The notes below the pieces were generated by a model, which was given only the letters and a program-made list of their open reading frames with translations, did no database searches and was not told where the DNA came from. Below are positions 42,412 to 52,611 of a stretch of 64,000 bases of DNA, piece after piece. The stretch is from Sphingomonas tagetis (lineage in GTDB: Bacteria; Pseudomonadota; Alphaproteobacteria; Sphingomonadales; Sphingomonadaceae). Each line of letters starts with the position of its first letter. Within the stretch, counting starts at the first letter, position 1. The position numbers were made by a program, and so were the translations under genes. The stretch spans positions 264,787-328,786 of the forward strand of contig NZ_JAMLDX010000004.1 of the NCBI RefSeq assembly GCF_024211275.1. Direction: 5' to 3'.

Positions 42412-45400
42412 TGGCCGCCGCCCCGGCGACCTATGTCGAGCTGCAGGTCACCAGCCATTTCTCGTTCCTGCGCGGCGCGAGCTCGCCGGAGGAACTGTTC
42501 GCCGCGGCCAGGCTTCTCGGCCATCATTCGCTTGGTCTTGCCGACTGGAACAGCGTCGCCGGGGTGGTGCGCGGCTGGGATGGCGAGAAGGCGGCCGGCG
42601 TGCGGATGATCCCCGGCGCGCGGGTCGAAACGATCGATGGGCGAGCATTGCTGCTCTATCCAACGGATCGGCCGGCCTGGTCGAGGCTCACGCGCCTGCT
42701 GTCGGTCGGCAAGGCGCGCGGCGGCAAAGGACATTGTCTGCTCGACTGGCGCAACATCGTAGATCACGCCGATGGGCTGATCGCGATCCTGCTGCCCGAT
42801 GTCGCCGATACCGAGACGACGGCTCAGCTGGCGGACCTCGCAACCTGCTTCGGCGCGCACGCCTATTGTGCGCTGTCGTTGCGTCGGCGGCCCGATGATC
42901 AGGCGCGGCTGCATGCGCTCGACGCGCTGGCGCGGGCGGCGGGGGTTCGTTCGGTCGCGACGGGCGACGTGCTCTATCATTCGTCCGAGGCGCGGCCGCT
43001 GCAGGACGTCGTCACCGCGATCCGCGAGCGGACCACCGTCGATGCGCTCGGTTTCAAGCGCGAGCGGTTCATGGATCGCCATCTCAAGAGCCCAGCCGAG
43101 ATGGAGCGGCGGTTCGCCGCTTTCCCGGACGCGATCCGGGCGAGCGCGGACATCGCGTCGCAATGCCGGTTCGGCCTTGGCCAGATCCAATACCAATATC
43201 CCTATGAGCAGGTGATGGCGGGCAATACCGCGCAGCAGGCGCTGTCCGAACTCACTTACCAGGCGGCCGAGGCGAAATGGCCCGACGGCATGCCGGATGC
43301 CTATACCGACCAGATCGCGCATGAGCTCAAGCTCATCGGCGAGCTTGGCTATGCGCCGTACTTCCTTACGGTTCGCTCGATCGTCGCCGAAAGCCGGCGA
43401 CGCGGCATCTTGTGCCAGGGGCGTGGTTCGGCTGCGAACAGCTGCGTCTGCTTCCTGCTCGGCATAACCTCGATCGATCCGGTCCAGCACGAGCTATTGT
43501 TCGAGCGTTTCGTGTCGGGCGAGCGCAAGGAGCCGCCCGACATCGACGTCGATTTCGAGCATGAGCGGCGCGAGGAGATCATCCAGTGGATCTATGAGAC
43601 CTATGGCCGGACGCACTCAGCACTGACCGCCGTCGTGACGCGCTACCGCACGCGCGGCGCGGTCGCCGAGGTCGGCAAGGCGCTGGGGCTGCCCCGCGAC
43701 CTTACCAAGATGCTGACCGGGCTTGTCTGGGGCTGGTCGATGGACGGCATCTCGGACGAGGCGGTCGAGAGCCTGAACCTCAACGCGCAAGACCACCGCC
43801 TGCAGCTGACGCTGCGGCTGGCGCGCCAGCTGATCGGAACGCCGCGACACCTTTCGCAGCATCCCGGCGGGTTCGTGCTGACGCAGGACCGGCTCGACGA
43901 TCTCGTTCCGATCGAGCCCGCGCGCATGGAAGACAGGCAGATCATCGAATGGGACAAGGACGATATCGATCGCCTGAACTTCATGAAGGTCGATGTGCTC
44001 GGACTCGGGATGCTCGGGTGTATGAACCGTGCCTTCAACCTGCTCGAGGAGGCCAAGGGCATTCGGGTCGGCATGGCCGATCTGCAGGACGATGATCCTG
44101 AGGTCTACAAGATGATTCAGAAGGCGGACACGCTCGGCGTTTTCCAGATCGAGAGCCGCGCGCAGATGTCGATGTTGCCGCGCATGAAGCCCACGCGCTT
44201 CTACGATCTCGTGATCGAGGTCGCGATCGTGCGCCCCGGACCGATCCAGGGCGACATGGTGCATCCCTATCTTCGCCGCCGTGAAGGCAAGGAGCAGCCG
44301 GTCTATCCCAAACCCGAGCTGCGCGCGGTGCTGGAGAAGACGCTCGGCGTGCCGCTCTTCCAGGAACAGGCGATGAAGGTGGCGATCGTCGGCGCTGGGT
44401 TCACGCCGGCCGAGGCCGACCAGTTGCGCCGCGCGATGGCCACCTTCAAGCTCACCGGCGGCGTCAGCCACTTCTACGACAAGCTGGTCGAAGGCATGGT
44501 CAGCCGCGGTTATCCGCGTGACTTCGCCGAGCGAACCTTCAAACAGATCGAGGGGTTCGGCAGTTACGGCTTTCCCGAGAGCCATGCCGCTTCGTTCGCC
44601 AAGATCGCCTACGCCTCGTGCTGGATGAAGCATCATCATCCGGACGTGTTCTGCGCGGCGTTGCTCAATGCCCAGCCGATGGGCTTCTACGCGCCTGCGC
44701 AGATCGTGCGGGATGCCCGCGACCACGGCGTCGAAGTGCGGCCGGTGTCGATCAATCACAGCCATTGGGATTGTGCGCTCGAGCCAGGCAGCGGGCGGTA
44801 TCTCGCCGTGCGGCTGGGTTTCCGGCAGGTGCGGGGCCTTGCCAATATTCATGGCGCCGCCATTGCGGCTGTTCGCGGCGACAGCCCGTTCGAGAGCGTC
44901 GAGGAGGTTTGGCGGCGCGCCGGCGTGCCGCGCGCCGCGATCGAGCGGCTGGCCGAGGCCGACGCCTTCCATTGCATCGCGCATGATCGTCGGCAGGGCC
45001 TGTGGAAAGTGAAGGGGCTGGGTGAAGCGCCGCTGCCCTTGTTCGCCGCGGCCGACGCGCGCGAAGGCGGATTCTCGCCCGAGGGCGCCGAGCCACTGGT
45101 GACGTTGCAGCCGCTGTCGGATGGGCGCGAGGTCGTCGAGGACTATCGCTCGCTCCAGCTGTCGTTGCGCGCGCACCCGCTTCAGTTCCTGCGCCAGTCG
45201 CTGGCGCGGGAAGGCGTGGTGCGCTGCGCTGATCTCGCGGGCATCCGCGATGGTCGCCATGTCGAGGTCGCTGGCGTGATCCTCGTGCGCCAGCGGCCTG
45301 GTTCGGCGCGCGGCGTGTTGTTCATCACGATCGAGGACGAGAGCGGCGTGGCGAACGGCATCCTGTGGCCCGATCGGTTTGAGGCGCAGCGTCGGACGGT

Positions 45401-45680
45401 GATGTCCGCCTCGATGGTCTCGCTGCGCGGGCGCGTGCAGAAGGAGGGGCAGGTCATCCATGTGATCATCGACCGCGTGGTCGATCGCGACGAGATGCTG
45501 TGTTCGGTCGGGCGGATGGACTTGCCGATCGCATTCGGGCGAGGCGATGGCGCGACACATCCCGGCGCGCCCGACCGTGGTGAATCGGGCTGGCGACCGC
45601 GCGATCTCTATTATCCGATATCGGCCGAGGAGAAGGGCGAGGGGGAGATGATCAAGGTCCGTAGCCACGATTTCCACTAG
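42411..45680 (+). CDS. dnaE2: DnaE2, error-prone DNA polymerase III alpha-like
   Basis: This 1089-residue protein has an N-terminal PHP domain ([16 protein letters not shown]). The polymerase palm carries [10 protein letters not shown] and [12 protein letters not shown], which supply the catalytic Asp residues. Next come a helix-hairpin-helix region and a C-terminal OB-fold ([14 protein letters not shown]). The length and the absence of extended C-terminal binding tails match DnaE2 rather than replicative DnaE1. The gene is the third in the LexA-controlled cassette. It carries out the mutagenic bypass of lesions. Confidence 0.96.
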   Translation: MAAAPATYVELQVTSHFSFLRGASSPEELFAAARLLGHHSLGLADWNSVAGVVRGWDGEKAAGVRMIPGARVETIDGRALLLYPTDRPAWSRLTRLLSVGKARGGKGHCLLDWRNIVDHADGLIAILLPDVADTETTAQLADLATCFGAHAYCALSLRRRPDDQARLHALDALARAAGVRSVATGDVLYHSSEARPLQDVVTAIRERTTVDALGFKRERFMDRHLKSPAEMERRFAAFPDAIRASADIASQCRFGLGQIQYQYPYEQVMAGNTAQQALSELTYQAAEAKWPDGMPDAYTDQIAHELKLIGELGYAPYFLTVRSIVAESRRRGILCQGRGSAANSCVCFLLGITSIDPVQHELLFERFVSGERKEPPDIDVDFEHERREEIIQWIYETYGRTHSALTAVVTRYRTRGAVAEVGKALGLPRDLTKMLTGLVWGWSMDGISDEAVESLNLNAQDHRLQLTLRLARQLIGTPRHLSQHPGGFVLTQDRLDDLVPIEPARMEDRQIIEWDKDDIDRLNFMKVDVLGLGMLGCMNRAFNLLEEAKGIRVGMADLQDDDPEVYKMIQKADTLGVFQIESRAQMSMLPRMKPTRFYDLVIEVAIVRPGPIQGDMVHPYLRRREGKEQPVYPKPELRAVLEKTLGVPLFQEQAMKVAIVGAGFTPAEADQLRRAMATFKLTGGVSHFYDKLVEGMVSRGYPRDFAERTFKQIEGFGSYGFPESHAASFAKIAYASCWMKHHHPDVFCAALLNAQPMGFYAPAQIVRDARDHGVEVRPVSINHSHWDCALEPGSGRYLAVRLGFRQVRGLANIHGAAIAAVRGDSPFESVEEVWRRAGVPRAAIERLAEADAFHCIAHDRRQGLWKVKGLGEAPLPLFAAADAREGGFSPEGAEPLVTLQPLSDGREVVEDYRSLQLSLRAHPLQFLRQSLAREGVVRCADLAGIRDGRHVEVAGVILVRQRPGSARGVLFITIEDESGVANGILWPDRFEAQRRTVMSASMVSLRGRVQKEGQVIHVIIDRVVDRDEMLCSVGRMDLPIAFGRGDGATHPGAPDRGESGWRPRDLYYPISAEEKGEGEMIKVRSHDFH

Positions 45681-45716
45681 CTTGGCGGCGGTCGATGCCG
45701 GGACTGATGATCTCGA

Positions 45717-46157
45717 TTAGGCCCCTCCGACAACCCGGCGCGCCCATTGCACAAGCGCACTTTGCGGCATCGCTCCCATCTGTCGGCCAATCTCGCGGCC
45801 TTTCGAGAGCACGATGACCGTCGGGATCGACTGAACCTGGTAGCGTGCGGCGATAGCCGACTGCGCTTCGGTATCGAGCTTGCCAAGTCGGAGCCTTGGC
45901 TCGAGCTCCTTCGCTGCCGCGGCGAACCACGGCGCCATTTGCCGACAGGGGCCGCACCAGCCCGCCCAGAAATCGATGAGCAGCGGGATGTCGGACTTGG
46001 TGGCATGGGCCTCGAAACTGCTGCCATCGAGTTCTACCGGTGCGCCGGTGAACAAGGCACTCTTGCACCGGCCGCAAGTACCTTCGCCGAGACGTTCGTC
46101 CGGCACGCGGTTGGCCGTGGCGCAGTTCGGACATGCGATGATCATCGTTTCAGCCAT
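45717..46157 (-). CDS. trxC: Thioredoxin 2 (TrxC type, zinc-binding N terminus)
   Basis: This 146-residue protein has an N-terminal zinc-binding pair of C-x-x-C motifs (C-P-N-C and C-G-R-C). The thioredoxin fold follows with active site W-A-G-W-C-G-P-C-R and cis-Pro in S-I-P-T-V. It reduces protein disulphides in the cytoplasm and is often induced by oxidative stress. It is convergent with dnaE2, 36 bases apart. A conventional ribosome site is weak. Confidence 0.92.
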   Translation of the reverse strand: MAETMIIACPNCATANRVPDERLGEGTCGRCKSALFTGAPVELDGSSFEAHATKSDIPLLIDFWAGWCGPCRQMAPWFAAAAKELEPRLRLGKLDTEAQSAIAARYQVQSIPTVIVLSKGREIGRQMGAMPQSALVQWARRVVGGA

Positions 46158-46333
46158 AGCGGTTCAACGCACTCGGGTCTTGAGGGATGCGACATGCCGA
46201 GAGACGCGCGGCCGCCGTCATGGCAGGCACGCGGGCATCGAGGTCGAAATGAGGAAGCTGATTGCAGGAAGTGCCCCGAGGTGAACTGCTCGATGTGGCT
46301 TGAGGTGCATCATGGCTCGCGCCTATTGGCGAG

Positions 46334-46564
46334 GTGATTGCAAGCAAGCTTGAGGACCTGCTGGTCAGTCAGTTGATGAAACGAGCTGGGGGCACGCAGC
46401 GCCGCTGGCGCGCGGTCGTGGGGCCGATAAAGCTGTACGGCTCGTCCACGCACGTTCACTGCAACTGGTCGATCGCGCCGTCCGGTACTTCGCGGGAGGT
46501 GGCTGAGGTCGAGCGGTTGCTCGACGAGGTGAGGCTGGCGCGTCCGATCGTGGCACAGGGATGA
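46334..46564 (+). CDS. Small hypothetical protein
   Basis: This 76-residue protein starts from a GTG at 46334 and reads I-A-S-K-L-E-D-L-L-V-S-Q-L-M-K-R-A-G-G, then H-V-H-C-N-W-S-I-A-P-S-G. The composition looks like a real folded protein and the frame has good codon use. The ribosome site is weak and the GTG is uncertain. I recognise no domain. Confidence 0.5.
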   Translation: MIASKLEDLLVSQLMKRAGGTQRRWRAVVGPIKLYGSSTHVHCNWSIAPSGTSREVAEVERLLDEVRLARPIVAQG

Positions 46565-46735
46565 CAGGGGCGTGGTCCTTGCGGGGAAAGGCGCCGGGGT
46601 GAGGGGAATGAGCGTTTAGCCTGAGGGGATGTGGCACCGCCGCTCTACGCGAACGCCGAAGCGTGGTCCGGCGCGAACACAGTTACGCAGCTTAGGGGCC
46701 TCGGCAGCTGGGCCGAGCTGATGTAACGGCCCAGC

Positions 46736-47122
46736 ATGGATACGCCGCCTGAACTTGCCATCCGCATGCAACGTGCCCGGTTCAACCAGGCGCTGGCCGA
46801 CGCCGACCTGCCGGCGATCGGTGACGTCCTTACGCCGGGCACGGTGCTGGTGGCCGGAACCGACAGCGCGCTGCTCGCGGGACGAAAGGCGCAGCTGACT
46901 GCCTGGAAGAACGAATTTGCTGCACGCGTGCGCACGACCTACGTCCGCAGCACGGAGGCGGTCACGCTGTCGACGGTGGAGCCGATCGCATTCGAACAAG
47001 GGGCGTGGCGTGGTACCGACCCCGATGGGATTGTCCTGTCGAGTGGGATCTACACTGCGAAATGGCGGCGGGTCGGCGCCGATCGGCTGATCGAGGCGGA
47101 GCTGTATCTGACACTGGCCTGA
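46736..47122 (+). CDS. NTF2-like / SnoaL-type protein
   Basis: This 128-residue protein looks like a cone-shaped NTF2-like fold of the DUF4440/SnoaL kind. An N-terminal helix (F-N-Q-A-L-A-D-A-D-L-P-A-I) is followed by a short strand with V-L-V-A-G-T-D-S, and the end has Y-T-A-K-W-R-R-V-G-A-D-R-L-I-E-A-E-L-Y. Such proteins bind small ligands or isomerise them. No clear partner gene is adjacent. It is about 170 bases after the small hypothetical gene. Confidence 0.65.
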   Translation: MDTPPELAIRMQRARFNQALADADLPAIGDVLTPGTVLVAGTDSALLAGRKAQLTAWKNEFAARVRTTYVRSTEAVTLSTVEPIAFEQGAWRGTDPDGIVLSSGIYTAKWRRVGADRLIEAELYLTLA

Positions 47123-47229
47123 TCTGCCTGCGGGCGCCGGCTGGCGGGTTCGAAGCCGTCATACGGTCGTCCACAGCAATCTCCGTCGCGGCGGTAGACA
47201 GGCTGGCGGGACGATGGAAGAGGCGCCGC

Positions 47230-47430
47230 ATGCCGATCATCGCCACCATCATGAACTCGACCACCGGTCAGCCGATCCAGAAGATGTCGTTCGGGCGCAT
47301 GCCCAAGCCCTGGGCATCGTTCAATCTCGAGACCGGCGAACTGGTCAAGGCCGACCGGGTGGACATCGGCAAGCCAGCGCCGGGGAAAGTGGTCGTGCCG
47401 GTATCGGTTTGGGTCACACCGAAAGGGTGA
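47230..47430 (+). CDS. Small hypothetical protein
   Basis: This 66-residue frame from the ATG at 47230 reads I-I-A-T-I-M-N-S-T-T-G-Q-P-I-Q-K-M-S-F-G-R and ends V-P-V-S-V-W-V-T-P-K-G. It looks like a compact beta-rich protein. GATGGAAGAGG lies before the start. I recognise no domain. Confidence 0.5.
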   Translation: MPIIATIMNSTTGQPIQKMSFGRMPKPWASFNLETGELVKADRVDIGKPAPGKVVVPVSVWVTPKG

Positions 47431-47745
47431 CGCCAGCAGACGCCTCAGCCGCGTCGAAGCAGGGATTGCCAAGATCGTGATGCTTGGAAGGTCGGCGTGC
47501 CCGGGCGTTGCGTGCCCATGAGCAGCCGGAAGAGGGCGAAGGTCCGTGGAAGCCACCAACGCGGTCGGGCCTGAGTGTCGGAACATCCGATCGGGTTGAC
47601 GTTTCGCACATGTCGTGGACCCGCATCAGCCCGCGCCCGATCCGCCGCGGCTGCCTCGCACGCTTCGGCTGACTACCGCTCGGTGCCGAAACAATTTGAT
47701 CCGGAGACCGTTCAGGGCAGCCTGAACGCGTAGGATGGGGGGAAT
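47431..47745. other. Gap before the hybrid kinase, no gene seen
   Basis: These 315 bases contain no convincing frame or hairpin. GGATGGGGGGAAT just before 47746 is the ribosome site of the kinase gene. The promoter of that gene is presumably here. Confidence 0.5.
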
Positions 47746-50736
47746 GTGAGCGAAGAGAGCTCATCGGTCGGGATCAGTGCTTCCCAATGGCAGCAGATCG
47801 TCGACAGTGCCGTGGATACGGCGATCATCACAACGGATCCCGAAGGGCGGATCACGAGCTGGAGCGAGGGCGCGCGGCGTATCCTGGGCTGGAGCCAGGC
47901 CGAGATGCTCGGACAGACGCTTGCGCCGATCTTTGCCGAGGGCGCAGACGCGATTGCAGCCGAGATGCGCGATGCTCGGACGATCGGCCGCGGCGGCGGC
48001 GAGGAAGGCTGGCGGCTGCGCAAGGATGGCAGCCGCGTCTGGGCATCGGGTGAGCTGACCGCCATCCGGAACGCCGCCGGCGATGTCGCCGGCTACACCA
48101 AGGTGTTGCGGGACCGATCGACCCAGCGCGCCGCCGAGGACCGCATTCGCGAGGAGCGTCGCGGTCTCGAAATCCTCAATCGCGCCGGCTCGGCACTGGC
48201 CGTCGAGAACGATCTCCAGCAGCTCGTGCAGATCGTGACCGATGCCGGCGTGGAATTGACCGGCGCGCAGTTCGGCGCGTTCTTCTACAATGTGCTGAAC
48301 CCCGCCGGCGAGAGCTATATGCTCTACACCCTGTCGGGCGTGCCTCTCGAGGCGTTTTCGAAGTTTCCGATGCCGCGGAACACCGACGTCTTCGGCCCGA
48401 CCTTCGCCGGCGCGGGAATCGTGCGTTCGGACGATATCACCAGGGATTCGCGATACGGCAAGATGGCACCGCATCACGGCATGCCGGAAGGCCATCTCCC
48501 GGTCCGCAGCTATCTGGCGGTGCCGGTAATTTCACGTACCGGAGACGTGATCGGGGGATTGTTCTTCGGTCATGCCGAGGTCGGCGTGTTCGACGAACGA
48601 TCCGAGCGCGGCCTCGAAGGGCTGGCTGGCGAGGCGGCGGTCGCGATCGACAATGCGCGGCTGTACCAGGCCGTGGCGCATGAGCTCGAGCAGCGCCGTG
48701 CGGCCGAAGGCGAGCTCGCGAGTAGCGAGGACCGGCTGAGGCTCGCGAACGAGGCGGCCGATATCGGAACCTGGGATTTTCACCCGGATACCGGGGAGCT
48801 GCGCTGGGACGTACGCTGCAAGGCGCTGTTCGGGCTACCGGCCGAGGCGGACGTCACTTATGAAGGCAGTTTCCTCGCCGGCATCCATCCCGACGATCGT
48901 GATCGCGCCCATGCGGCCGTCCAGGCTGCGCTCGATCCCTCGGCGCCCGGCTCCTACGATATCGAATATCGCACGGTTGGTCTGGCCGATGGCGTGGAGC
49001 GGTGGGTCGGCGCGAAGGGCAAGGCCGTCTTCGAGAACGGCCATGCGGTGCGCTTCATCGGCACCGTCATCAATCTCACCAGCAGCAAGGCGGCGGAGGC
49101 TGAACTTCGCGCGCTGAACGATCGGCTCGAGGAACGCGTCGCCGAGGAGGTCGCCCGCCGCGGCGAGGCCGAGGAGGCGCTGCGCCAGGCGCAGAAGATG
49201 GAAGCAGTCGGCCAGTTGACCGGGGGCATCGCGCACGATTTCAACAATCTGCTCACCGTGGTGACCGGCAACATCGACATGGCCCGCCGTGCCCTCGAGG
49301 CAGCAGGCGTGCAGGACGCGCGGACGCTTCGCTCGCTCGACAATGCGCTGAAAGGCGCGGAGCGCGCTGCCGCGCTTACCCAGCGTCTGCTGGCATTCTC
49401 GCGCAGGCAGCCACTCGCGCCCAAGCCGGTCGATGCCGACAAGCTCGTCAACGGCATGGCCGATTTGCTGCAGCGTGCCCTCGGCGAGGATATCCGCCTC
49501 GAGATCATCGCGGCGCCTGGCCTGTGGCGGCTCGAAGCCGATCCCAATCAGCTGGAGAGCGCCATCCTCAATCTCGCGGTCAACGCGCGGGATGCGATGA
49601 GCGATGGTGGGCGCCTGACCATCGAGACGGCCAATGTCCGGCTCGACGAGGGCTATGCCGCCAGCCAGGCCGAGGTGCCGCCCGGCCATTATGTCATGAT
49701 CGCGGTCACCGACACCGGGGCCGGGATGTCGCGCGAAGTCATCGAGCGCGCCTTCGAGCCCTTCTTCACCACCAAGGAAGTCGGCAAGGGAAGCGGGCTC
49801 GGGCTGTCGATGATCTACGGGTTCGTCAAGCAATCCGGCGGCCATGTGAAGATCTATTCCGAGCCGGGCGAGGGGACGACGATCAAGATCTACCTGCCTC
49901 GCCTGCTGCGCGAGCCGTCGATGGACGAGGAGCCGGCCGTCATCACCCAGGGCCTGGAGGGGAGTCGCCGCGAAGAGACCATTCTCGTCGTCGAGGACGA
50001 CGACGATGTGCGAGCCTATACCGTCGAATGTCTTCGCGAGCTCGGCTATCGTGTGCTCGAGGCGCATGACGGTGCTTCGGCCTTGCGCCTGCTCGAGCGG
50101 CAGGAAGGGCCGATCGATCTCCTGTTCACCGATGTCGTGATGCCGGGCATGACCGGACGCGAGCTCGCCGAAGCGGCACGACTGCAGCAGTCGGATCTGC
50201 GAGTGCTCTACACCTCCGGCTATACCCGCAATGCGATCGTTCATGCCGGGCGGCTCGATCCCGGCGTCGAGATCATCAACAAGCCCTTCACCTACGAGGC
50301 GCTGGCGCGGAAGATCCGCGACATGCTCGACGGTGGAAGCACCGAATGCGTATTGATCGCGGAAGCGGATTCGACCGTGCGCATGCTGGCAGCCGAGGCG
50401 CTGGGCGGGATCGGGTTCAGGGTCGAGCAAGCTGGAACGGGCGCCGAAGCCTTGAGCAAGGTGCGCGCAGCGCAAGGTCGATATGATGCCGTGGTGGTCG
50501 ACGACAGCCTTGCTGATTACCGAGGCGACGCGCTTGCGCGCGAGTTACGCGCGCTACATCAGCAGCTTGGATTGGTCATCGTGTCGGAAGATCGCGCTGG
50601 ACAACTCCGGAGCCAGTTTTCCGGCGATCGTTGCACCAGGATCCTCACGCGCCCCTATTCGAGCAGTCAGCTTCAGGAGGCCCTGCAGCAATTGGGGATC
50701 GATTGCGGCACGGCGGGAGACGAGGCGCCAAGCTGA
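47746..50736 (+). CDS. Hybrid sensor histidine kinase, PAS-GAF-PAS-HK-REC-REC
   Basis: This 996-residue protein has, in order, a PAS domain (about 12-130), a GAF domain (about 145-310), a second PAS (about 325-450), a coiled linker, HisKA with His497 in G-G-I-A-H-D-F-N-N, and an HATPase domain (D-T-G-A-G-M-S, G-S-G-L-G-L-S). A receiver follows with Asp796 in L-F-T-D-V-V-M-P-G, then a second, divergent receiver with Asp919 or Asp920 (V-V-D-D-S). It has no membrane segment, so it senses a cytoplasmic signal. The GTG start follows GGATGGGGGGAAT. No DNA-binding response regulator is adjacent, so its output partner is elsewhere. Confidence 0.93.
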   Translation: MSEESSSVGISASQWQQIVDSAVDTAIITTDPEGRITSWSEGARRILGWSQAEMLGQTLAPIFAEGADAIAAEMRDARTIGRGGGEEGWRLRKDGSRVWASGELTAIRNAAGDVAGYTKVLRDRSTQRAAEDRIREERRGLEILNRAGSALAVENDLQQLVQIVTDAGVELTGAQFGAFFYNVLNPAGESYMLYTLSGVPLEAFSKFPMPRNTDVFGPTFAGAGIVRSDDITRDSRYGKMAPHHGMPEGHLPVRSYLAVPVISRTGDVIGGLFFGHAEVGVFDERSERGLEGLAGEAAVAIDNARLYQAVAHELEQRRAAEGELASSEDRLRLANEAADIGTWDFHPDTGELRWDVRCKALFGLPAEADVTYEGSFLAGIHPDDRDRAHAAVQAALDPSAPGSYDIEYRTVGLADGVERWVGAKGKAVFENGHAVRFIGTVINLTSSKAAEAELRALNDRLEERVAEEVARRGEAEEALRQAQKMEAVGQLTGGIAHDFNNLLTVVTGNIDMARRALEAAGVQDARTLRSLDNALKGAERAAALTQRLLAFSRRQPLAPKPVDADKLVNGMADLLQRALGEDIRLEIIAAPGLWRLEADPNQLESAILNLAVNARDAMSDGGRLTIETANVRLDEGYAASQAEVPPGHYVMIAVTDTGAGMSREVIERAFEPFFTTKEVGKGSGLGLSMIYGFVKQSGGHVKIYSEPGEGTTIKIYLPRLLREPSMDEEPAVITQGLEGSRREETILVVEDDDDVRAYTVECLRELGYRVLEAHDGASALRLLERQEGPIDLLFTDVVMPGMTGRELAEAARLQQSDLRVLYTSGYTRNAIVHAGRLDPGVEIINKPFTYEALARKIRDMLDGGSTECVLIAEADSTVRMLAAEALGGIGFRVEQAGTGAEALSKVRAAQGRYDAVVVDDSLADYRGDALARELRALHQQLGLVIVSEDRAGQLRSQFSGDRCTRILTRPYSSSQLQEALQQLGIDCGTAGDEAPS

Positions 50737-50796
50737 AGGTGATGGCGAGCACCCGGCCGCCGGCGGGGCCGGACGCTCGCTATCACAGGCGTTTCA

Positions 50797-50976
50797 TCAC
50801 CGATTTAGATACTCGCGCACCTTGTCTGCCGAATTTCCGACCGCTTGCACGGCTTCGCGAAGCCGTTCCTCGCTGACGCCGAGGCTTTGGGTCCAGTCAC
50901 GCACTTCATAGTCCTCGGACAGGCTGATGCGATCCCGGTCAGGGCTGCCGTTATTCAGCTTGTCGTCCGCCATCAT
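50797..50976 (-). CDS. DUF3606 family small protein
   Basis: This 59-residue protein reads M-M-A-D-D-K and then P-D-R-D-R-I-S-L-S-E-D-Y-E-V-R-D-W. Next is L-G-V-S-E-E-R-L-R-E-A-V-Q-A-V-G, and it ends V-R-E-Y-L-N-R. This is the DUF3606 signature, found in small alphaproteobacterial proteins of unknown role. GGAGACCC directly precedes the start codons at 50971-50976. It is convergent with the hybrid kinase gene. Confidence 0.85.
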   Translation of the reverse strand: MMADDKLNNGSPDRDRISLSEDYEVRDWTQSLGVSEERLREAVQAVGNSADKVREYLNR

Positions 50977-51187
50977 GGGTCTCCCTCAGCCCTTTGGAAT
51001 CCCTGAGCGCGGCACCGGTTCCACCGTCACTTCGCAATGGTGGCGTGTTCGTTCGCGCGGCCATCGCCGCGTCGACGGCTGCAGATCCATCCGCATGGGC
51101 GGCGTTGCCGGGTGCGCAACATGCGCAGGTGCGGCGCTTTCGCCCCTCGGTACGCGCGACCAGCGCCCGCCGCTCTTTCCGGTTCAT
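50951..51187 (-). CDS. Small basic hypothetical protein
   Basis: This 78-residue protein starts M-N-R-K-E-R-R-A-L-V-A-R-T-E-G-R-K-R and has a Cys pair (C-A-C-C) near residue 22. It is strongly basic at its N terminus. AAGGAGG lies 7 bases before the ATG, a near-perfect ribosome site, which is the main reason to accept it. Its end overlaps the start of the DUF3606 gene by 26 bases. Function is unknown. Confidence 0.5.
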   Translation of the reverse strand: MNRKERRALVARTEGRKRRTCACCAPGNAAHADGSAAVDAAMAARTNTPPLRSDGGTGAALRDSKGLRETHDGGRQAE

Positions 51188-51206
51188 TCGCCAACCTCCT
51201 TGTCAG

Positions 51207-51509
51207 TCACGCTGCGCTGTCAGGCGGGGGTTCCGCCGCATGGGAGGGGAGAAGTGCAACCAACTCTGCGATCGCGTCGCCTTCCAGCGATGCGTGCGTG
51301 GTCCCGTTCAGAACCAATGGGCGCTCGGGCGTAAGGACCGCGACTTCCTGATGGGCAGCGTCCAGCCGCCCCCATTCGGCGACCGCCGATGCGAGGCTGG
51401 TCACTTCAGCGACCTCGCTTTTGCCCCGAGGGACATTTTCGAGGGCCGCGCTCATCCGCCAGTCGATATGATTGGTCTGCGTATCCCCGCCCCAACTTGC
51501 TTCGCTCAT
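51207..51509 (-). CDS. Hypothetical protein
   Basis: This 100-residue acidic protein begins M-S-E-A-S-W-G-G-D and contains T-N-H-I-D-W-R-M-S-A-A-L and L-D-A-A-H-Q-E-V-A-V-L. No signal peptide or membrane segment is evident. GGTGGAGACACC precedes the ATG. It belongs to a run of short minus-strand genes with similar GGAGAC leaders between the kinase and the META lipoprotein. Function unknown. Confidence 0.6.
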   Translation of the reverse strand: MSEASWGGDTQTNHIDWRMSAALENVPRGKSEVAEVTSLASAVAEWGRLDAAHQEVAVLTPERPLVLNGTTHASLEGDAIAELVALLPSHAAEPPPDSAA

Positions 51510-51528
51510 AATGGTGTCTCCACCTGGA

Positions 51529-51786
51529 TCAGCGCCGACCGCGCAGCGTGTTCAGCAGGGCGAGCGCAGCGACACCAACCAGCGCGGCGCTGGTCCAGGG
51601 ACGCGCCTTGGCGAAGTTCCGCGCCTTGTCCGTGATCGGCGCATCGCCAGCGAAATGCTCTCGAAAGGCGTCGGTCAGCGCTGTCTTGCCGTTGCTCGGC
51701 ACTGCGGCGTCGGCGGAGACATCGGCAGGCGCGTTGCCGGCATCGTTTGCAGATGGAGTCTCTGGCGCAATCGGCGTTCTGGGCAT
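51529..51786 (-). CDS. Small membrane-anchored protein
   Basis: This 85-residue protein has a Pro/Ala-rich N-terminal half and a C-terminal part resembling ElaB/YqjD-type small proteins. K-A-R-N-F-A-K-A-R-P-W is followed by one membrane helix (S-A-A-L-V-G-V-A-A-L-A-L-L) and a final R-G-R-R. That layout gives inner-membrane anchoring with the bulk in the cytoplasm. GGAGACCCAC precedes the ATG. It is probably a stress-related envelope or ribosome-associated protein, but this is by analogy only. Confidence 0.65.
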   Translation of the reverse strand: MPRTPIAPETPSANDAGNAPADVSADAAVPSNGKTALTDAFREHFAGDAPITDKARNFAKARPWTSAALVGVAALALLNTLRGRR

Positions 51787-51960
51787 GTGGGTCTCCGGTT
51801 TTCAGTGAGTGATTGAACGCCCGAAATTGAAAAATGGCCCTGCGGTCAGCTTCACGACATCGGCGGAGTGCGACAGCAACCAACCTTGTTATGGACTGCC
51901 CGCAATCCCTTGCGCACCGCGGCTGTCGTTCAAGGAGCCGAGCTGCGCGACGGAAGCGAT

Positions 51961-52611
51961 ATGGAGCCCTTCATGGTTAGATACATTGCGTTCTTGCTGA
52001 TCGCCTTCTTGCTGACATTGGCGTCAGTGGCGATCCAACCGTCAACGGACGAGCGCGCGATGTACGGCTCCGAAGGACCTTGGGAACTTAACTGGAAACC
52101 GCGCGCGGTCGCGGGGTGGCCGGCGCCCTTCCTGGCCGATAATCCAAGCACGTCGGTTCCGTTTCAAATTGGGGTGGAGGACGAATTTCGGCCGGGACCG
52201 TTCGTCGCGACCTGGAGCTTCTGGATCCTCGTGACGCTCGCGATATCAGGTGCATTCAGGCGTCGGCGGAGGAAGTGTCGGCGCGGCGAGATCGTGACGG
52301 TCGCTCAAAGGGCGACGATCAGCTGCCGAACGGTCGTGGGGCGCCCTTCCGGCACATGCCCAGCAGGCCGCGGCTCGTACGCAGGATCAGGCGGCCTTGT
52401 TCGTCGAACGCGAAGCCATCGGGCCGCGCGACGGCCAAAGTCGAGATTCCGCCGCCGATGCCGACGGGCTCGCCGGGTCGATAGGCGGCGGCGAGGCTCG
52501 AACACGCCTTTGTCTCCGCAAGTCGCAGGGTCAGCGACGGCCCCTCAGCCGCGTACCGCGCCGTACACCCTGCATTGTCGCGCATCGCGGCCTGGTCGAT
52601 CGTCAGGGTGA
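51961..52611 (+). CDS. Putative two-helix membrane protein with odd C-terminal tail
   Basis: From the ATG at 51961 the first 105 residues look real. One membrane helix (Y-I-A-F-L-L-I-A-F-L-L-T-L-A) is followed by an extracytoplasmic segment with tryptophans, a second helix (W-S-F-W-I-L-V-T-L-A-I-S-G-A-F) and a basic end. After about 52300 the frame runs antisense to the META lipoprotein gene and becomes an Arg-rich string typical of a shadow frame. The true protein may end near there through a lost stop or a frameshift. Function unknown. Confidence 0.4.
   Translation: MEPFMVRYIAFLLIAFLLTLASVAIQPSTDERAMYGSEGPWELNWKPRAVAGWPAPFLADNPSTSVPFQIGVEDEFRPGPFVATWSFWILVTLAISGAFRRRRRKCRRGEIVTVAQRATISCRTVVGRPSGTCPAGRGSYAGSGGLVRRTRSHRAARRPKSRFRRRCRRARRVDRRRRGSNTPLSPQVAGSATAPQPRTAPYTLHCRASRPGRSSG

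Noticed and set aside
43617..45677. A 686-codon open frame antisense to dnaE2
   Set aside because: It has no domain, is rich in His/Arg/Asp as expected for the complement of a GC-rich gene, and the opposite strand encodes a complete DnaE2.
48835..50475. A 546-codon open frame antisense to the hybrid kinase
   Set aside because: It mirrors the codon structure of the kinase gene and shows no recognisable fold.
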